Source: Margaritispora aquatica | Lineage: Eukaryota > Ascomycota > Leotiomycetes > Helotiales > Discinellaceae | NCBI GenBank assembly: GCA_007644065.1 | Contig: VJWN01000001.1 | Location: 944,340-1,008,339 of the forward strand | Direction: 5' to 3' | DNA: 64,000 bases | Part shown: in pieces, positions 50,366 through 60,935 of the stretch | How the letters are laid out: every line of letters starts with the position of its first letter | Numbering within the stretch: position 1 is the stretch's first letter | The notes under the pieces: generated by a model | Databases searched by the model: none | What the model saw: the letters and a program-made list of their open reading frames with translations, nothing else | Told to the model about the DNA's origin: nothing | Position numbers and translations under genes: made by a program

Positions 50366-51067
50366 ACAACCTCGCAGATTTCATCGACCATCGACCATCG
50401 ACCATCGGCCGTCGACCATCAACCAACGTCCATCGTCCTTTCGTCCTGTTGCTCGCTCACAGATCCTGTTAAGAAAGCCCAAGACACCAAAACGAGTCAA
50501 CACCAGTCAGGAGCCAGCAAATCCAGTCAAAGTCCAAAATCTGCCGCCAACAGCCCCCAGTTCAAGTCTCGTCTCGACTCCGGTGGCCTGTACCTACCTA
50601 CCTACTTACTTCATTCGCTTCATGTGAGTCCCGTCTCGTCTCCTCTACTCTACTCTACTCTACTCTACCTTACTCTGCTCCGCCAACCCAGCCTGGAAAC
50701 TGCGCTTGCAGCAAGCACCAATTTTAACTTCACCTCCTGCGCTTCCTACCTCTCTACCTCTGCCTTTGCTTCTGCCCCCCAGCTCGCAAAATCTCATTCA
50801 TCAACGACGTTCAATCGTCGTCGTCGGGCGGCACAATCATTATTGGGCATATATTTGGATTGAAAATCTACATACGCTGACCTCTATCCTCGCCACAGTC
50901 GTCGCGTTGTTTTTCTCGTTCTCGCTCACTCGTCTGCCAGAGCCTCGCTCCTTAATCCATCCATCTTACCGTCAGTCGACACCACGAACTAGGCTGTCAA
51001 CATTCTTTCGGCGAACGTTGACGCTCAATCGGTCCAGAGCTCGTTCTTGAGCTCTTAATATCTCGCC
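47899..51067. promoter_or_regulatory. 3.2 kb upstream region of the casein kinase gene with short tandem repeats
   Basis: No supported gene lies between NUP133 and the casein kinase start. The half next to the kinase is probably a long pyrimidine-rich 5' leader and promoter. It carries several unrelated tandem repeats: ACAGAC at ~49776-49802, TCCAGTGAT x3 at ~50070-50095, AGCC x6 at ~50336-50363, CGACCAT at ~50381-50422 and CTCTA at ~50642-50667. A GC-rich patch with CCCCGCCCCC lies near 48285. Frames on both strands (e.g. 49053-49631) lack family character. Confidence 0.5.
50336..50363. repeat. AGCC microsatellite
   Basis: About six perfect AGCC tetramers, followed within 20 bp by CGACCAT-type heptamer repeats. 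Confidence 0.85.
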
Positions 51068-52630
51068 ATGGCATCCTCATCGTCCAATGTCGTTGGTGTA
51101 CATTACCGTGTGGGAAAGAAGATTGGAGAGGGTTCTTTCGGTGTGATTTTCGAGGGTACCAACCTGTTGAACAACCAACAAGTTGCGATTAAATTCGTAC
51201 GTCTACCACACCTCCATCAGGACTATCCGCATCAATACCGTCTCCAATGGCAGACATTTCTCTACGGGGAATCACTATTCTACAGAAACAGTAGCTAACA
51301 CATGCGTTGTTCAGGAGCCTCGGAAGAGTGACGCCCCACAACTACGAGACGAGTATCGAACATACAAGATACTTGTTGGATGTCGTATGTATAGCAAAGT
51401 CATTGTTTACGGAATTGAATACTGATGTCTGGATAGCCGGTATTCCTAATGTCTATTACTTCGGCCAGGAGGGCCTACACAACATCTTGGTTATCGATCT
51501 GTTGGGCCCATCGTTGGAGGATCTTTTCGATCACTGCAACAGGAGATTTTCAATCAAGACTGTGGTAATGGTTGCAAAGCAAATGGTACGCGCAGAATCC
51601 GCTTTTATGTCAGGACTAAACTAACGATTTTCAGCTCTCACGAGTTCAAACCATCCACGAGAAGAACCTCATTTATCGTGATATTAAGCCTGACAACTTC
51701 CTCATTGGTCGACCTGGAACGAAGACAGCTAATGTCATCCATGTGGTGGATTTTGGCATGGCCAAGCAGTATCGTGATCCCAAGACCAAGCAACACATTC
51801 CATACCGTGAGCGAAAATCATTATCCGGAACTGCAAGATATATGAGCATCAACACACATTTGGGACGGGAACAATCGAGGAGAGACGATCTGGAAGCTTT
51901 AGGACATGTCTTCATGTATTTCCTGAGAGGTGGGCTACCATGGCAAGGACTGAAGGCTGCCACAAACAAGCAGAAGTATGAGAAGATTGGAGAGAAGAAG
52001 CAGACCACTGCCATCAAGGACTTGTGCGATGGTTTCCCAGACGAGGTGAACAAGTACCTGAGCTACGTCCGTAACCTAGGATTCGAAGACACCCCGGATT
52101 ACGACTACCTCCGTGACCTGTTCACCCAAGCTCTGAAGAATACTGGAGAGGTCGAGGATGGAGAATATGACTGGATGAAGTTGAACAACGGCAAAGGATG
52201 GGAGGCTATGAAGCAGCACCCTTCTCAACACATGCTTCATCAACCAAATGCTGTTCCAGGAGCTTCGGCTAGGGAACTACATGGTACTCAACGTGGAAAC
52301 AGCACGCCAGGTCACCTCACTGCCGCCCGTTTAAACGCCGCGCAACCCCCGCCTCCATCTCCAATCAAGCCGGGGATGGGCAAGACGCGCGATCGACCAA
52401 ACGCCCAAGGCGGGTTGGTTCCAAAACGCAGCAGCGGAGCGGCGGGGGGCCTCCAAGACGTCGCTACTCCCGCAGGCTCAACCCAGGCACAGTTCCAGAA
52501 CAGCTCGAACAACCTGCCACAGAGGATGACAGCCCAGCCAAACATGATTCCTCAACCTCAAAACGGGAGACCACAGGAGCCACAACCAACAGGTTTCCAG
52601 AAGCTCATGAAGAGTCTTTGCTGCGGTTAG
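51068..52630 (+). CDS. YCK2: Palmitoylated casein kinase I (YCK1/2, CK1b type)
   Basis: Exons 51068-51196, 51315-51384, 51437-51585 and 51635-52630 give 447 aa. The kinase domain shows GEGSFG (20-25), ATP lysine 42 in VAIKF, RDIKPDN (Asp ~132), DFG (~155) and the CK1-specific [23 protein letters not shown]. The C-terminal third is disordered, rich in Pro, Gln and Ser, and ends [12 protein letters not shown]. The terminal Cys pair is the palmitoylation site that anchors Yck1/2-type kinases at the plasma membrane, where they act in nutrient signalling, endocytosis and morphogenesis. Exon 2 is only 70 bp; its joins restore KFEPRKSD and [15 protein letters not shown]. Closest described filamentous relative is CK1b. 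Confidence 0.94.
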
Positions 52631-53642
52631 TTTTCATTTTGTCCTCGTCCATTTGCATACTCTGATTGGCAATTAGGTTGAACATGTCATAAGAACCAAA
52701 ATTTGCGTAATATCTCCAATTCTCATCAGTCTTGATCGACACCGCTCTTGGGAGGCATTCGATCAAATCCTCCAGAAGAACCTTCCTAATCAGATCATGT
52801 AAACTTGCCGCAGGCCAACAGAGGCTTGCGAACTGTCATTTTCCTCTGCTGAAGCAGATACAACTCTCGCTCTTGTCACATACATCTCTCTGTCGCTCAC
52901 TGGAGGGCAGTACAACTTCAGCAAACCAATCTCACGTCTCTCACCAACTCTCACATCCCACCCAGGCGCAAACGGCTCATGTCACAGCTTACTTCAAGAC
53001 TAATAATTTGCTTTTCAAACCTTTGTTTCCTCGACGGCATTCGCATTGTCCATTTTACAGACGAAGTATGAGAGAGTGGGGGTATCTCTATGTACTGCAA
53101 CAAGAAACGCATGGTATAGGTTGCACGGATGGGTTGGGCTTGGTGTATAGCTCTTTCTGTACTCCTTTGAAGCGCAGCGCATGGAATTGAGCAACGGCGA
53201 AATAGGGCGAAATAGACACAAAGGGTGGGACTTGAGAAATTTTTCGGGCTCGTAGTTTTTCACGAATGGAAAAAGTATCAAAAATAAAAAATGGTCTTTG
53301 TGTTTATGGATAAAAAAATGGTTTGAATTTGAGACTTCTAATCTTCGTTTACGTCTTTCTATGGTTGAGTAGGACTGTTTTGCAGGACGATAATCGTAGC
53401 AGCCAATAGATGCATTACACCAATAGGCTGTCGTTTACACCTCACTTGTAGCATGTTAAGGCTAAACGGACTGAGTTATATCAGTTGGTATATTATCTTT
53501 GGTGTTCTCATCGAGGAATAGGAACGAAAAGGTTTTGTTTCTCTTCTACCCAGCCCATCCAGCCCACCCAGCCATATCACATAAAAGTATACACATTTCG
53601 ACCAACATTCGTCCAGTTTGCTCGTCCATCACAAAAGTTGCA
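52631..53642. other. Convergent intergenic region
   Basis: About 1 kb between the casein kinase stop and the p24 gene stop. No gene or repeat was recognised. Confidence 0.4.
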
Positions 53643-54466
53643 CTATGTCAACTTTTGTTTGATGAAGAATGACCGCAGATGAGAGAGTTGCCATGCACAG
53701 GTGACGCCGAGGACTACCAGCTGTACTAATGACCATCTAACTACACGAGCATTGGTTGACTCCGATTGATCTCTGAACTCTGCCTCTCGTTCCTATAACG
53801 TCGTTAGTGACATCTTCTTAACTTTGAGCGGAGGCCTAGGGCATGTATTGCTACAGCCCAAAGACAAAAGGATGCTCGAATATGACTTACACGCTGGAAG
53901 ACCTGTTCTCGGCGAATATCCTGTAGTCTACCATTCAAATCCTTGACTCTCTTCACAATATCTTGGATCTTGCCCTTATCCGTGCTCTCAATTGCGCTCG
54001 TCTCTCCAATGGCCAGATCGAGGGTCAACTTGATGCCGCCCATAGGATGTAATGCTGACAACCAACCCGAGCCACCAGAGTTCGAGGACGGCGTGAAGCA
54101 AATCTTGTGATCGCCCGAGTCGGCGGCACTGAATGTGAAGCGTCCTGACGAGGAACCCTTCTGGGACACAACGCGGTGGTCGTTGTCGAATACCTCCTGC
54201 GAGACGTGTTAGATACGTGGAACTTTAACTCGAGATTGCTGGGCAGGACGTACGTCAACGGAGATGAAAATATTCAGCCCATCGTGCTTAGACCAGACTT
54301 TCCGCTGCTCGTCGTATTCCTCTGCTGTGTAGTGTCCTACCACGAGCGTGTCCTTGGGCAGTTCCTCGAAGAAGCATTTAGGGGTCGTGCCGTCGATGTA
54401 GAAGAACAGCGCCTGCACTGGTGCGAGCAGAGCGCCCAGAGAGAGGAGAGGGATTATCGATCGCAT
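53643..54466 (-). CDS. p24-family (TMED) cargo receptor, ERP1-like
   Basis: Exons 54466-54254, 54196-53891 and 53792-53643 give 222 aa. It has a signal peptide (residues 1-19, [13 protein letters not shown]), a GOLD domain starting [20 protein letters not shown] with the conserved Cys pair (CFFEE and KICFTP), a coiled-coil ([20 protein letters not shown] then ERE) and one transmembrane helix ([20 protein letters not shown]). The short cytosolic tail [10 protein letters not shown] carries an FF motif and a lysine near the end, suiting COPII/COPI sorting. The family cycles between ER and Golgi. The GTTPKC start and the tail point to the alpha (Erp1/5/6) branch. It is divergent from SWC4. Confidence 0.9.
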
Positions 54467-54752
54467 GTTTGTATGTTTCGAGGTGTGAGGGAAAACGTAG
54501 CTGGAAGTTGGCTGTGAATTGATCGCACGAGCAAAATCTCCTGAAGCTCTATGCCACCTTGTCCCTTCGCGATTGTCCAGCATCACCAAAATCATGGGTC
54601 ACGGGAAGATAAACGATAAGACTATTCAACGTCGAATATCGAGCACTTGCAATCAACCACCCAAGTACAATTCACGACACAGTTCGACGCTACAAGGTCT
54701 TCCATCTCCAGGCATCGGATAGTCAAACGGTCGAAGCGGTCTGATAATTACG
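54467..54752. promoter_or_regulatory. Shared promoter region of the p24 gene and SWC4
   Basis: Only 286 bp separate the divergent start codons. No named site is claimed. Confidence 0.4.
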
Positions 54753-56528
54753 ATGACTTCGCACGATGTGCGCGACATGCTGGATCTGCCCGGAGAGGCA
54801 GCGCCGCGACCTGCGAAGAAGGCCAAACCTCCCGCTTCACGAAATGTTTTGAAGGGTCTGGCGCGTGAGGTGCAGAATCTGGGTGGTGATAATCCCATCG
54901 CTATCGTTCCGGAGGTTATGGTGTTCAAGAAGCGGAGGTTTGGAACGCGCAAACCGGCTGCGAAGTGGGAGTGGAGTCCGTTTACAAACTCGGGGCGCGA
55001 AGACAAGGCATTCACTTTGCGGCACTGGAAGAGGAAAGATGAAATCGTGCCTGTGGATGGTGCAGAGGAAAATGGAATGGTGGAGAGTGATAATGCGAAT
55101 AAATTGGAGCCCCCAGTGGAAGACTCGACATTTGCGAAGTTCAATGTCAAGGTCATTGTTCCTGAGTATAACGATGAGATATACAATTCAACACTACGGA
55201 GTGATGAGTGGACAAAGGATGAGACAGACTACCTGCTAGAGCTAGCTCGGGATTATGATCTGAGATGGCCTATTATATGGGATCGGTATGAGTACACGCC
55301 CAAATTAGATGAAGCCGCCATGGAGGGTGCCATGGTTCTTGTAGAGATGCCCAAGGAGCGAACTATGGAAGAGATGAAGGATCGATACTACAAGGTCGCG
55401 GCACGCATGATGGAAGTCAACAAAGCGAGAGAGAATATGGATCAGAGGGAATACACTATGTGGTCGCTCATGAACCACTACAATGCCGCAAACGAGAAGA
55501 AGCGGAAGGACTTTGCTCAGGCTACTTTCACTCGGACGAGAGAAGAGGTTCGGGAGGAAGAGAGTTTGATTCTAGAGTTGAATCGCATTATGAAGCGAGC
55601 CGAGAAGCTAAATGAGGATCGAGAAGAGTTATATGCTCGTCTCGATGCACCGAATAGTGCGGGCAATTCTGGCATTTATGGTACCAGCCAAGGTCTGCAG
55701 CAATTGCTTCAACAACTCCTGGCAGCAGACAAGTCCAAGAAAGGCAGAAGATCAATTATGGGTGGAGTCAATGATGGTGTCAGTCCCGCTGGCCCAGGCG
55801 CTCCAAGCCAACCACCCAACTTTGATCGCCAGGAGAGCTCAGTTCGAGAATCCATCTCGGGTCCCAGTGGAGGAGCTTCAAATAACAAGAAAGGAGCATC
55901 GACCCAGCCAGGCGTCACGGAGCGTCGTGTGCTTTCACCTGAAGAGGAGGCTCTCTTTGGTGTACGCAAGGTTGAGAAGAGCGGAACAGGCTCTTTCTTC
56001 CGTCATGACAAGATTATGAAGAATATCGTCGGCAAATCCACTTCTCAGCAAGCGAGAATCAACAACGCCCTCATGGAGCTGGGTATTCGACCCCGTCTCA
56101 TCATGCCCACGCAGCAGGTAGGCGAGGTCTTCGAGACAGTCCTCACGAACGTCGGTTTGATGCTCGACGAGCGGAAGAAACTGGACAAGATTCTCGGTGA
56201 GATCGCTATCACCGAGGGACTCATCGCGACCAAGGAGGCGCAGGCCAGAGCTGCGAGAGGTGAGGCCGAGCCTGCTACATCTGAGGAGGCTGATGCGGCT
56301 CCTTTGGATGGCGAGGAGATCGCGAAGGTGGAGGCTGGCGCTCAGGAGGGCATGGCTGATGCTTTTGCGTTGGTGGGTGGTGGCACGATCAAGAATGAAG
56401 ATGTGGGCCCGACGACGGGGTTAGCCCCTTCTTCTGCGGCGGCTTCGAGACCAGGGAGCGGGCATAAGCGGAGCGCGAGCGTTATGAGTGTTGATAATGA
56501 TAAAGAGGCCAAGAGGTTGAAGAAATAG
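54753..56528 (+). CDS. SWC4: SWR1 / NuA4 complex subunit SWC4 (DMAP1)
   Basis: A single exon encodes 591 aa. The N-terminus MTSHDVRDMLDLPGEAAPRP and WEWSPFTNSGREDKAFTLRH are typical of Swc4/DMAP1. A SANT domain follows (DEWTKDETDYLLELARDYDL, RWPIIWDRYEY, MEEMKDRYYKVAARMM), and a helical region contains RREEV-like TRTREEVREEESLILELNRI. The later part has the YEATS2-like DMAP C-terminal block (QQARINNALMELGIRPRLIM, PTQQVGEVFETVLTNVGLML). The protein joins the SWR1 histone H2A.Z-exchange and NuA4 acetyltransferase complexes in the nucleus. It ends with a KRSAS..DKEAKRLKK basic tail. It is one of the few intron-free genes here. Confidence 0.94.
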   Translation: MTSHDVRDMLDLPGEAAPRPAKKAKPPASRNVLKGLAREVQNLGGDNPIAIVPEVMVFKKRRFGTRKPAAKWEWSPFTNSGREDKAFTLRHWKRKDEIVPVDGAEENGMVESDNANKLEPPVEDSTFAKFNVKVIVPEYNDEIYNSTLRSDEWTKDETDYLLELARDYDLRWPIIWDRYEYTPKLDEAAMEGAMVLVEMPKERTMEEMKDRYYKVAARMMEVNKARENMDQREYTMWSLMNHYNAANEKKRKDFAQATFTRTREEVREEESLILELNRIMKRAEKLNEDREELYARLDAPNSAGNSGIYGTSQGLQQLLQQLLAADKSKKGRRSIMGGVNDGVSPAGPGAPSQPPNFDRQESSVRESISGPSGGASNNKKGASTQPGVTERRVLSPEEEALFGVRKVEKSGTGSFFRHDKIMKNIVGKSTSQQARINNALMELGIRPRLIMPTQQVGEVFETVLTNVGLMLDERKKLDKILGEIAITEGLIATKEAQARAARGEAEPATSEEADAAPLDGEEIAKVEAGAQEGMADAFALVGGGTIKNEDVGPTTGLAPSSAAASRPGSGHKRSASVMSVDNDKEAKRLKK

Positions 56529-57377
56529 AAAGCCTAAGTTGTGTAGAGTGGTGTATGATTTTATGAACTGTAGAGTACTGGACTGCTATTGGGGGCGTTG
56601 CATTTGGGACTGGAAGCGTGGGTGGAGGGCATGGCGCATTTCTCTTCGATCAGCCCACTGTGTGTAGAGTTACACGACAGACATCGATAGCACGGTCGCG
56701 CATGCATACAACCAATATCATCATTATCATCATTACATAGCGTTCACATTTCCAAGCTTTGATACCAGTAATACTATTAAGGCATGATTTTGGCAATACC
56801 TTGGAACTCATAAAACTACTGTACGCGCTGCGATAATATCAAATAGTAATTCAGTGGTTGTAACACAGGATAAGATTATCGTCTTTAGTTGAAAATGGGC
56901 TGTGAGGAAGTAAACAATGCCTCCTTTTTGCTAAGCGAGGATAACTACATCATTGTGTATTTCAGACTCCACTTCTAAGTCGTCAAAAGCTTTTTTGAGA
57001 TGTCAAGAAATCTAAGTTTTGGTCATTTATCGCCTTATTGGAAGTTTAAGCGGCAAATATTAGGGATTAGAACCATAGCACTTGTGTTTGTTGGTAAATC
57101 AAGTGGATAAAGATAAGTCAACGACGTGCATGCCCCCCTCAAAACCTTCAATGAGCTGTGTGTCCATTGAACGGCTTATAGCTATCGCATTATCTTGAAA
57201 CTGAACATTTCAATCGTTGACAGCCAACTGCTAAGATGAGGTAGATAGATACCCTGTGTGTCATTGAAATACCTTTATGAATTAAGCGAGATGGTCAAAG
57301 TATCTGCATTCAGACTCCTCCGCTCACCTTAACTACCAGCTCCCATCCTCTAACAAGCACATAGTGGAGAGCCTAAA
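56529..57377. other. Convergent intergenic region
   Basis: About 850 bp between two stop codons, including a short ATCATTATCATCATTA run near 56721. No gene was recognised. Confidence 0.4.
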
Positions 57378-58202
57378 TTACAATCCTAACCTACTCTCGA
57401 TGACTTTCACAATCTCAGTCCACTCTCTCATAGCTCCAGTCCCTACATCTCCACAAGCGAGCTCCTTCTCCATCGGCCTGAGCACTTCAAACCATCCCTC
57501 GCCCTCTCGATCGACTCCGTCCTCAGTACTCCCGCGCTGCTCCTCCCCTCCATCCAGAGCGTTTCGTTCCTTAACGCCCCAATCCTCCTCCAAAACACGC
57601 AGCTGCGTCTTCGTCACAGGATGCAACCACATAGCCGTATTCATCGCCGGCGCAACAATGATCCTCTTCCTCTTCCTCCTGCTGCTCTCTCCCCTCCCAC
57701 TCACCCCATCGCGCGCACCGGAAGCCAGCGGCTCCACCAACCCCGTAGTATCCCACGCCCGCACCACACTCGTCAGCAAATTATCCGCCAACCCACCCAC
57801 GAACTTCGCCATCGTATTCGCGCTCAACGGCGCCACAACCAGCAGGTGCGCCCACCGTCTCAGCTCGATATGCAGGATCGCATTCCCGCGCTTCCAGGGC
57901 ACGGCCCACTCGTCCTCGTCCACGAAGATGGAGTCCACGTTTGGGATTTCGAGGAGCGAGGCGAGGGACGGCTGCTCGGCGGATTGAGAGCACAGGAAGC
58001 TGCGCGCGGAACTGGTGAGTAGGAGTCGGATGGACAGGTTGGGATGCGCGGAGAGCGCGTGTAGGATGTTAGGGATTTTTATGCTGGCTACGGACCCGGA
58101 GGCTGCGAGGAGGAGGTGGTGCTTGTTGTCGTGGGCGTAGGTGGATGCGGAGAAGGGTGGTGGGGTGGTTGTGCTTGTGCTCGTTTGGGTTATTTGCGCC
58201 AT
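57378..58202 (-). CDS. CAB3: Phosphopantothenoylcysteine decarboxylase
   Basis: A single exon encodes 274 aa of a flavin-dependent HFCD-type enzyme that decarboxylates phosphopantothenoylcysteine to phosphopantetheine in CoA synthesis. Seen: LLLAASGSVASIKIPNIL at the FMN fold start, catalytic His ~111 in ILHIELRRWA, LVVAPLSANTMAKFVGGLAD, the PAMNTAMW motif (~185-192) and the substrate-clamp Cys ~250 in ACGDVGTGAM. Because His, Asn and Cys are all present, it should be a complete enzyme on its own, unlike yeast where Hal3, Vhs3 and Cab3 share these residues. A polar insertion (~160-180, GARDGVSGRGESSRRKRKR) interrupts the fold. It is divergent from GRX5. Confidence 0.93.
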   Translation of the reverse strand: MAQITQTSTSTTTPPPFSASTYAHDNKHHLLLAASGSVASIKIPNILHALSAHPNLSIRLLLTSSARSFLCSQSAEQPSLASLLEIPNVDSIFVDEDEWAVPWKRGNAILHIELRRWAHLLVVAPLSANTMAKFVGGLADNLLTSVVRAWDTTGLVEPLASGARDGVSGRGESSRRKRKRIIVAPAMNTAMWLHPVTKTQLRVLEEDWGVKERNALDGGEEQRGSTEDGVDREGEGWFEVLRPMEKELACGDVGTGAMREWTEIVKVIESRLGL

Positions 58203-58650
58203 GTTTGATGGGTTTCTTTCTATTGTGTTGGTGTACTTGAGTAGACCAAGACGATCTCAAGTCAGGGAGGTTTAGGAAAATGCATGTTCAAAAGGATTGC
58301 ATCCAAAGACAAGTGAGGAGGGGAGAGAGATATTCGTCTGCTGAGCAATATCAGACGATATCTCAGCCTTGTTTATTGTGACAGTCTGATTGGTCAGCCT
58401 TCTGGATTTCCAATCGACATCATCGATTTGATATTCGAGCTCCGAGGTATTTTTACTTCACTTATTCTGTATTCTTTGCCTTGAATATCAACTGACAATC
58501 GTTATTGTCAAGTCCTGCGCAAGCTTCAAATTTAGAATCGCCTGCTACAGTTCTGAGACACAGAGAATACCGTTTCTTGCAAATCTGGGAAATATCCTTT
58601 AAATACACCACCATCATAGCTTTCCCGACACTCAACACCAAACCACCAAA
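58203..58650. promoter_or_regulatory. Shared promoter region of CAB3 and GRX5
   Basis: The 448 bp between two divergent start codons. Nothing distinctive was seen beyond the leaders. Confidence 0.4.
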
Positions 58651-59292
58651 ATGTTCTCCAGAACCCTCACATCGGTAGATACCTCTCCTTCCATCCACAT
58701 AATTCGACTCACTAACAAATACAGGCATTCCGCCAAACCTCGCGCGCCTCCTCAAGCACCCTCCTAGCCAGCAAGTTCACACCACTATCCACACGCTTCA
58801 TCTCCACGGAAACCAAAGCCGCAATCGACAAAGCCGTCGCCTCTGCACCAGTCGTGCTGTTCATGAAGGGCACACCCGAGACGCCTCAGTGCGGCTTCTC
58901 GAGGGCGAGTATACAGATCTTGGGCCTGCAGGGCTTGGATCCGGCGAAGTTCACGGCGTTCAATGTGTTGGAAGATGATGCACTCAGGGCCGGTTTGTCT
59001 TCCACTTTTTATTATCGCTTTAAGGAAGAGAGGAGGGTTTCATGACCGAGTTTAGAATGAGGGTTTTCTTGGTTGGATATGGTTGTGGTGCAACGAATAG
59101 AAGCTAATGGTAAAACTAGGAATCAAGGAATACTCAGACTGGCCTACGATACCGCAGCTGTACGTCGAGAAGGAGTTCGTAGGTGGCTGTGATATCCTGG
59201 TCGCTATGCACCAGAACGGAGAGTTGGCCAAGTTGTTGGAGGAGAAGAAAGTTTTAGTGCCTAGTGAGGAGGGCAGTGCGCCTGCGAGTTGA
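58651..59292 (+). CDS. GRX5: Mitochondrial monothiol glutaredoxin GRX5
   Basis: Exons 58651-58674, 58725-58992 and 59120-59292 give 154 aa. The N-terminus ([20 protein letters not shown]) is a mitochondrial presequence. The glutaredoxin fold has [18 protein letters not shown] with the single active Cys ~64 in CGFS, and then [20 protein letters not shown], which holds the cis-Pro and the glutathione site. The class binds and passes on [2Fe-2S] clusters in mitochondrial Fe-S biogenesis. The eight-codon first exon and the G/GAATCAAG junction at the last intron were set by phase. The tail ends EEGSAPAS. Confidence 0.95.
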
Positions 59293-60935
59293 GATGGGCT
59301 GACAGGAGATGAGAGAATGTGTATAGGTTGTATTATTGTATCAACAATTTTTGCTACTCTGGTATCATGGTTTCTGATGAATGTGATGAGGTGAGCGTGG
59401 GGTGAGCGTGAGGGTGAGTAGTACCAATGCTACGAAATTGGTAAGTGCAAATGCAAAAGCAAGTGCTTTGCATCTCATCAATATCTTTGACGGAGGAGTC
59501 TTCACGTTCACCTATTGATTCCCCTCCAAAAAATACTCTGCCATCACTTTGTTTTCTTACCACCATCATCGTAACTGAACCATCACTTCGCTCCATCATT
59601 CTTTCTCTTGCAATTCTGTTTCTTCCCCACGCCCTTCCTTTTCACCTTCACCTTTCGCTCACTCAATACCCCTGGGGCTTAAGTTAAGAAGCAACCCACC
59701 ACCAGCACCAACACCTCGCCATCCACCGCGCGCATGCTTATTGGGCAGGTTAGTTTCAAGTCAACCTTCTTCTGTGTTGCGCAAGTAAACGTTGGAGGAA
59801 GAGGGCGGATGAAAAAGGTAGATGAAGTTGAAAATATAGATGAGTAGAGGAAGTCTTGGCTATTGTTCCTAAGGACAGAGTCCCATGAGAAAGAAGTATC
59901 AGGGTATTAAGAGCTATTGTTGAAATCCACCGCCCAACGACGCTCGCCTAAAGGGTAGGAAGATCAAATCTACCTTACACTACCTACACAACCATACCTA
60001 CGTCAACCCAACCAAGTGTCAACTTCTCGATATGAATGTCCAAGTTAATCAAACACTTTCAAAAGAAGGGAGAAGAGGAGAGATGGGAGAGAGATGCAAT
60101 TGATCGTTAGAAGAGAAGAGAAGATAAGAGATAGGTATCCTGCACATCTGAAGGTAAGGTAAATCTTACATTTGCTTCCGGATAATTACTAGATGGCGTT
60201 ATACGAATTCCTCGCTCATGAAACTGGTAGACATAGCTAGCTAGGTATCTTAGTTACTTAATGCCAGATGAGGTGTGTTGTTGTTGCTCATGGTAACGAT
60301 AGATTGCATAATGAGCGACTAAAAGAACTCGAGGTTTGGGGGGGAGAATGTGAGGTAAAGACGATGATGATCATGATGATACGTAGGAGGAGATCCAGGA
60401 AAGTATGTGAAGCGAGGATGTAACATCACGTACACGACAAACTCGCCAACAAAGACAGCACAGATGAGTAAATCACGTCAGTTTTCAATAAAAGGAAAAG
60501 GATTTTTCAATGCAGCAAGTTCATTGCTCTCGCTATCCTTGGTAGTGATCAAACACTAAGGTGTAAATATTTACAAGAAGGTCTATGTAATCCCATTCCA
60601 TCCATCCATCCATCCATTCCATTCCATTCCATCAATCCAAACCACCAGATGCGTATGTGCTCCTGGCACATTAAGACAGATCCAGATCAAGATGCTTGCT
60701 TGTTTGCTTTGTCATAACGTCATCAGATGATTTTGTGTGATTCCTCCCATTTTTCGTTCTGCGATATCTTGCGCTACGATGTTTATCCAGGTCCTGTGTG
60801 CCATGCTGAGAAATAAAAGAGAGTCGTGGACGTTCGAATACCGGTATCGACCGCCATATGAAATTCCGTACCATGCTGGCAATGCTGAGAGCTCCACTCT
60901 CAGACATGTTTGTTCCATGGCTACTGAGCAGACAT
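59293..60935. other. Convergent intergenic region of 1.6 kb
   Basis: Between the GRX5 stop and the Asp f 7-like gene stop. It includes CATC/CCATT-type short repeats at ~60597-60632 and GA-rich stretches near 60065-60130. No coding frame of gene character was seen. Confidence 0.4.
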
